Below, piece after piece: positions 3,247-5,507 of a stretch of 5,507 bases of DNA; positions within the stretch are counted from its first letter, which is position 1, and every line of letters begins with the position of its first letter. Both the position numbers and the translations under genes were made by a program. The notes beneath the pieces are model-generated. The model had not been told where the DNA came from, did not search any database, and saw only the letters and a list, made by a program, of their open reading frames with translations. The DNA is taken from contig JBAWAP010000361.1 in NCBI GenBank assembly GCA_049589355.1, positions 1-5,507 of the forward strand. Direction: 5' to 3'. This stretch comes from JBAWAP01 sp049589355 (GTDB lineage: Bacteria > Chloroflexota > Anaerolineae > VGOG01).

Positions 3247-5190
3247 CTAAACTAAGTCGAGCTGGCGTCGTTTCATCCAGATCACCTTACCCACTGCTAG
3301 CGCCGCCAAGCCCACCAGCTTCAGCCACGGCCAGAAGTACAACGCGCCTCGGCTGGCCCCGGCGGTGAAGGAAAACGATACACCCCACGAGCGAGCGGTG
3401 AAGGAGGAGAGGGTGACAGCAGTAGGCCCTCCCAGGTTAAGCCTGCCCGCTCCGTACAAGTTATCTTTGCCTGGGTCGCCCAAATCGGAGGTTCGGCCCT
3501 CCAAAAAAGCCTGGATCTCAGTTGGCCCATATGAGGGATAGGCGTCTTTCACCAGGGCTGCTGCTCCAGCTACGTGCGGCGTGACCGACGAAGTGCCACC
3601 GAATCCTCCCGGCCCGTAAGTCACCGTCGAGACGTTGGCATAGGCCGTGATGTCCGGCTTGATTGGGCTGCCGGAACAACTGCCGCCAGGGCCCAAGGTG
3701 GACCCCTGAGAGCTGTAGGGCTCGAGAACATAAGTGGTTACATCCACAGCGCCTACGGCCATGACATCTGGCGAATCGGCCGGGAAGGTCAGACTGCAGC
3801 TTGGCACCCACTCGTCTAGGTGAAGAAGAGTGTGCGACGCACACAGGCGGAGGCAGCAGTTACGGGTGGTGCTAGAGTTTCTGACAATCACGCCGTAGGG
3901 CGCTGTCGTTGGAGCATTTATGGAGATGTACTCCTCGGGCGTCTGCCCAGCGCCCCCATTTTGAGTATTGTACGAGCCTGCCACGAATCGCCAGGTACTA
4001 CCGGTCCAGCGGTACAACTCCATATTGTAGTCTTGGGTGACGGCGGTCCAGTCATCCCAGTGCAGACCTACCTGGATCGTGTAGCCGGCTGGTATGATGT
4101 AGGCTCTGCCGTTCCCAGGCCCGAAGTAGTTGATGTTTTGGTCACTTGTGGGGTTCCACACGTGGAGACCACTAACAATGTTGGCAATCCCGTGCCAATT
4201 GACCTCCTGACCGTTACCCGCGGCTGTGGCGAAGAAGATGCCATTGGAGTGCGCGTTGTTCACGATGTTCGCCAGATTGCCGGTCCCGTCCCCCGGACCA
4301 TCAAGGAGCCAACTCACCGACATCGAGATAACATCCACGCCCTGACCGATGAGCCAGTTGACCGCGCTGCCCAGATCCACATCGGTGGCGATCTTGACCA
4401 AGTACATGTCGGCCCCATAGGCCATGTCATAGACAATTTCGGCGTTGGCCGTCCCGTGGGGAGATGTGCCGGGGAAGGTACCGGTGTAGTCCCGGGTGGT
4501 GACCGAGGCAGGAAGATCGGTACCCAACAACGCAGCGTAGCCAGAGAAGCCAACGTCAATGACTGCGACTCGCACTCCCGTGCCAGTGTAGCCCGCCGCG
4601 TGCCAGGCCGAGGCGCCTGAGGCCGCTACCCCCTCGCTGGTCTGTCCTCCAACCTGCAAGGGTGCGAGAGGTATGGCCTGCTGCGGCTTACGGATGATCT
4701 GTACATCTGGCCGCCCGACCAGCGCTTCCAATTCGCCGATGGGCACCAGGGCCTGCAACAGATTCTGGTAATAGGTCTGATACTCGCCGCCTACGGCTTT
4801 AACCGCATCCCGAACATTGGCTATCGCTTCCTCGGTGGTCACTATTTTCACCTGCACACAGTCATCCTGGAGAACCAGGTTATGACTCCCAGCAAAGGCT
4901 TGCGCTTCAGCTAGCCCCCCACGATGGTACGCTTCCAGCAACTGGTTCAGTGACGACCCAAGCTTGGGGTTGCCCCCGGGTGACCTCCCAACATCTGACG
5001 GAGCAACCACACTCGCTACCATCGTGGTGCCCCATCCTGTAGGCTTCCCCGGTGTCGGCGCAGGGGTGGGGGTGTCCGCTCTAACTATGCTGCCTAGTGA
5101 AAGGACCTCCATGCTGAAAAACAGGCTAACCACCAGCAACAACCAAGCTCTCCCCCCAGGCGTTCCTGAATGCTTTCTCTCTGTCATCAT
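3247..5190 (-). CDS. Secreted, C-terminally anchored S8 family (subtilisin-like) serine protease
   Basis: This 647-residue protein is an exported peptidase. A signal peptide (1-38, core AWLLLVVSLFF, probable cut after VRA) is followed by a Thr/Pro-rich linker (about 39-52) and a pro-region-like segment (about 55-175). The catalytic domain shows Asp212 (VAVIDVGF, with Val after Asp in place of Ser or Thr), His245 (SPHGT), oxyanion Asn326 (AAGNG) and Ser534 (GTSSVTPHVAG), so the catalytic set is complete. Residues about 336-460 between Asn and Ser form a beta-sandwich-like insertion (VGLHWDDW, DYNMELYRW) with an unusual cluster of cysteines (445, 446, 450, with 465 close by). After AVTLSSFTA (591-599) only a short stub remains before a hydrophobic segment (about 619-639) and KRRQLDLV, which should anchor the protein at the cell surface. 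MetMet at 5190/5187 has only a weak purine-rich ribosome binding site. Substrate is unknown; it may serve protein scavenging or maturation of surface proteins. Confidence 0.93.
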   Translation of the reverse strand: MMTERKHSGTPGGRAWLLLVVSLFFSMEVLSLGSIVRADTPTPAPTPGKPTGWGTTMVASVVAPSDVGRSPGGNPKLGSSLNQLLEAYHRGGLAEAQAFAGSHNLVLQDDCVQVKIVTTEEAIANVRDAVKAVGGEYQTYYQNLLQALVPIGELEALVGRPDVQIIRKPQQAIPLAPLQVGGQTSEGVAASGASAWHAAGYTGTGVRVAVIDVGFSGYAALLGTDLPASVTTRDYTGTFPGTSPHGTANAEIVYDMAYGADMYLVKIATDVDLGSAVNWLIGQGVDVISMSVSWLLDGPGDGTGNLANIVNNAHSNGIFFATAAGNGQEVNWHGIANIVSGLHVWNPTSDQNINYFGPGNGRAYIIPAGYTIQVGLHWDDWTAVTQDYNMELYRWTGSTWRFVAGSYNTQNGGAGQTPEEYISINAPTTAPYGVIVRNSSTTRNCCLRLCASHTLLHLDEWVPSCSLTFPADSPDVMAVGAVDVTTYVLEPYSSQGSTLGPGGSCSGSPIKPDITAYANVSTVTYGPGGFGGTSSVTPHVAGAAALVKDAYPSYGPTEIQAFLEGRTSDLGDPGKDNLYGAGRLNLGGPTAVTLSSFTARSWGVSFSFTAGASRGALYFWPWLKLVGLAALAVGKVIWMKRRQLDLV

Positions 5191-5400
5191 AATACTTACT
5201 CTCTTCCCTGTTTTCTTGCCTCTAATCTATCATCAGAGCAACGTTGACCTGAATGCCTCATTCCTTTTGTTTGCTAGACAACTATATGTTGAAGAGCGAT
5301 GCTCTGTTTTTATCGAATAACTCCTGAATTATGCACCATCAGCGGCCTCGTGGGCCCAGGTCCGCATAGATGAGACTCTTTACCTTTGCCTCTGCACTGC
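5191..5400. other. Intergenic region between the two surface-protein genes
   Basis: This 210 bp gap holds no convincing ORF. It is more AT-rich than its flanks from about 5191 to 5335. Minus-strand -10-like sequences occur (TATAGT near 5284, TAGATT near 5230), but neither has a good -35, so the protease promoter is not resolved. A small hairpin AGAGC-GAT-GCTCT at 5293-5305 is followed on the plus strand by GTTTTT, although no plus-strand gene precedes it. Confidence 0.4.
5342..5365 (-). terminator. Weak candidate terminator hairpin after the right-edge gene
   Basis: On the minus strand GCGGACCT and AGGCCGC can pair over seven bases with one bulged A, around a GGGCCCACG loop. This starts about 35 bp after the stop codon of the right-edge gene. 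No U-run follows, so the call is tentative. Confidence 0.25.
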
Positions 5401-5507
5401 TCAGCCGAGCCGCCGTCTCACCCAGAGGCCCCCACCCATCGCTAGCACCAATAAGCCCGCCAGCCCCAGCCAGAAGGAGAAAGCACCTTGATTTGCTGGA
5501 ACAGTGC
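5401..5507 (-). CDS. C-terminal end of an exported protein with a hydrophobic anchor and RRR tail (5' part off the right edge)
   Basis: Only the last 34 codons are present, entering from the right edge and ending in TGA at 5403-5401. After TVPANQG they encode a hydrophobic, glycine-rich segment (residues about 9-28) and end in WVRRRLG, a typical membrane anchor with a positive-inside tail. From Trp12 to Arg32 it matches the C-terminus of the downstream S8 protease at 11 of 21 positions without gaps, and the underlying DNA is also alike. The gene is therefore likely to encode another surface protein, possibly a paralogous protease. This frame is preferred over the other two because of that match; the body of the protein cannot be judged. 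Confidence 0.7.
   Translation of the reverse strand, partial: TVPANQGAFSFWLGLAGLLVLAMGGGLWVRRRLG

Noticed and set aside
3820..4620. Plus-strand open frame of 266 codons
   Set aside because: It is antisense to the catalytic core of the S8 protease and arises from the GC-rich codon pattern of that gene.

Overview
The window is a GC-rich bacterial or metagenomic fragment on which every gene I can support lies on the minus strand, so transcription runs from high to low coordinates. The plus-strand open frames are shadows. A member of the Chloroflexota, perhaps an Anaerolineae-like anaerobe, is the best guess. The reasons are the dispersed CTTCGACTCCGCTCAG-type repeat, the style of the surface protease with its C-terminal hydrophobic tail, and the superoxide reductase plus corrinoid-methyltransferase-like genes. 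This placement is inference, since there is no marker gene.

Right part (5507 to 3247). The last 34 codons of an exported protein enter from the right edge and end in a hydrophobic anchor and an RRR tail. After a 210 bp gap comes a complete secreted S8 (subtilisin-type) protease of 647 aa. It has a signal peptide, a complete Asp/His/Asn/Ser set, a beta-sandwich-like insertion between Asn and Ser, and a C-terminal anchor homologous to that of its upstream neighbour.

Centre (about 3170 to 1301). This is the most notable part: a compact three-gene unit of superoxide reductase (2997-2608), encapsulated ferritin EncFtn (2567-2202) and family 1 encapsulin shell protein (2135-1344). It is driven by a near-consensus sigma-70 promoter at 3065-3093. 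A second extended -10 element overlaps the EncFtn stop codon. It is followed at once by two perfect AGACTTC-N-GAAGTCT dyads that also form a 15-bp-stem hairpin in the encapsulin leader. EncFtn ends in a cargo-loading peptide (TIGSLKE). Superoxide reductase converts superoxide to peroxide, while EncFtn oxidises Fe(II) and the shell stores the iron. Together this reads as an iron and oxidative-stress module of an anaerobe. A perfect 16-bp-stem hairpin closes the unit.

Left part (1133 to 1). A nitroreductase-family flavoprotein is followed by a small unrecognised ORF. That ORF has a well-placed ATG and ribosome binding site, but an in-frame TAG at codon 7 and an in-frame REP-like repeat. After it comes the start of a methyltetrahydrofolate:corrinoid methyltransferase-like pterin-binding protein, which continues off the left edge and has apparently lost canonical pterin-contact residues. 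Spacings of about 30 bp suggest one transcript.

No tRNA, rRNA, CRISPR array or transposase was seen.
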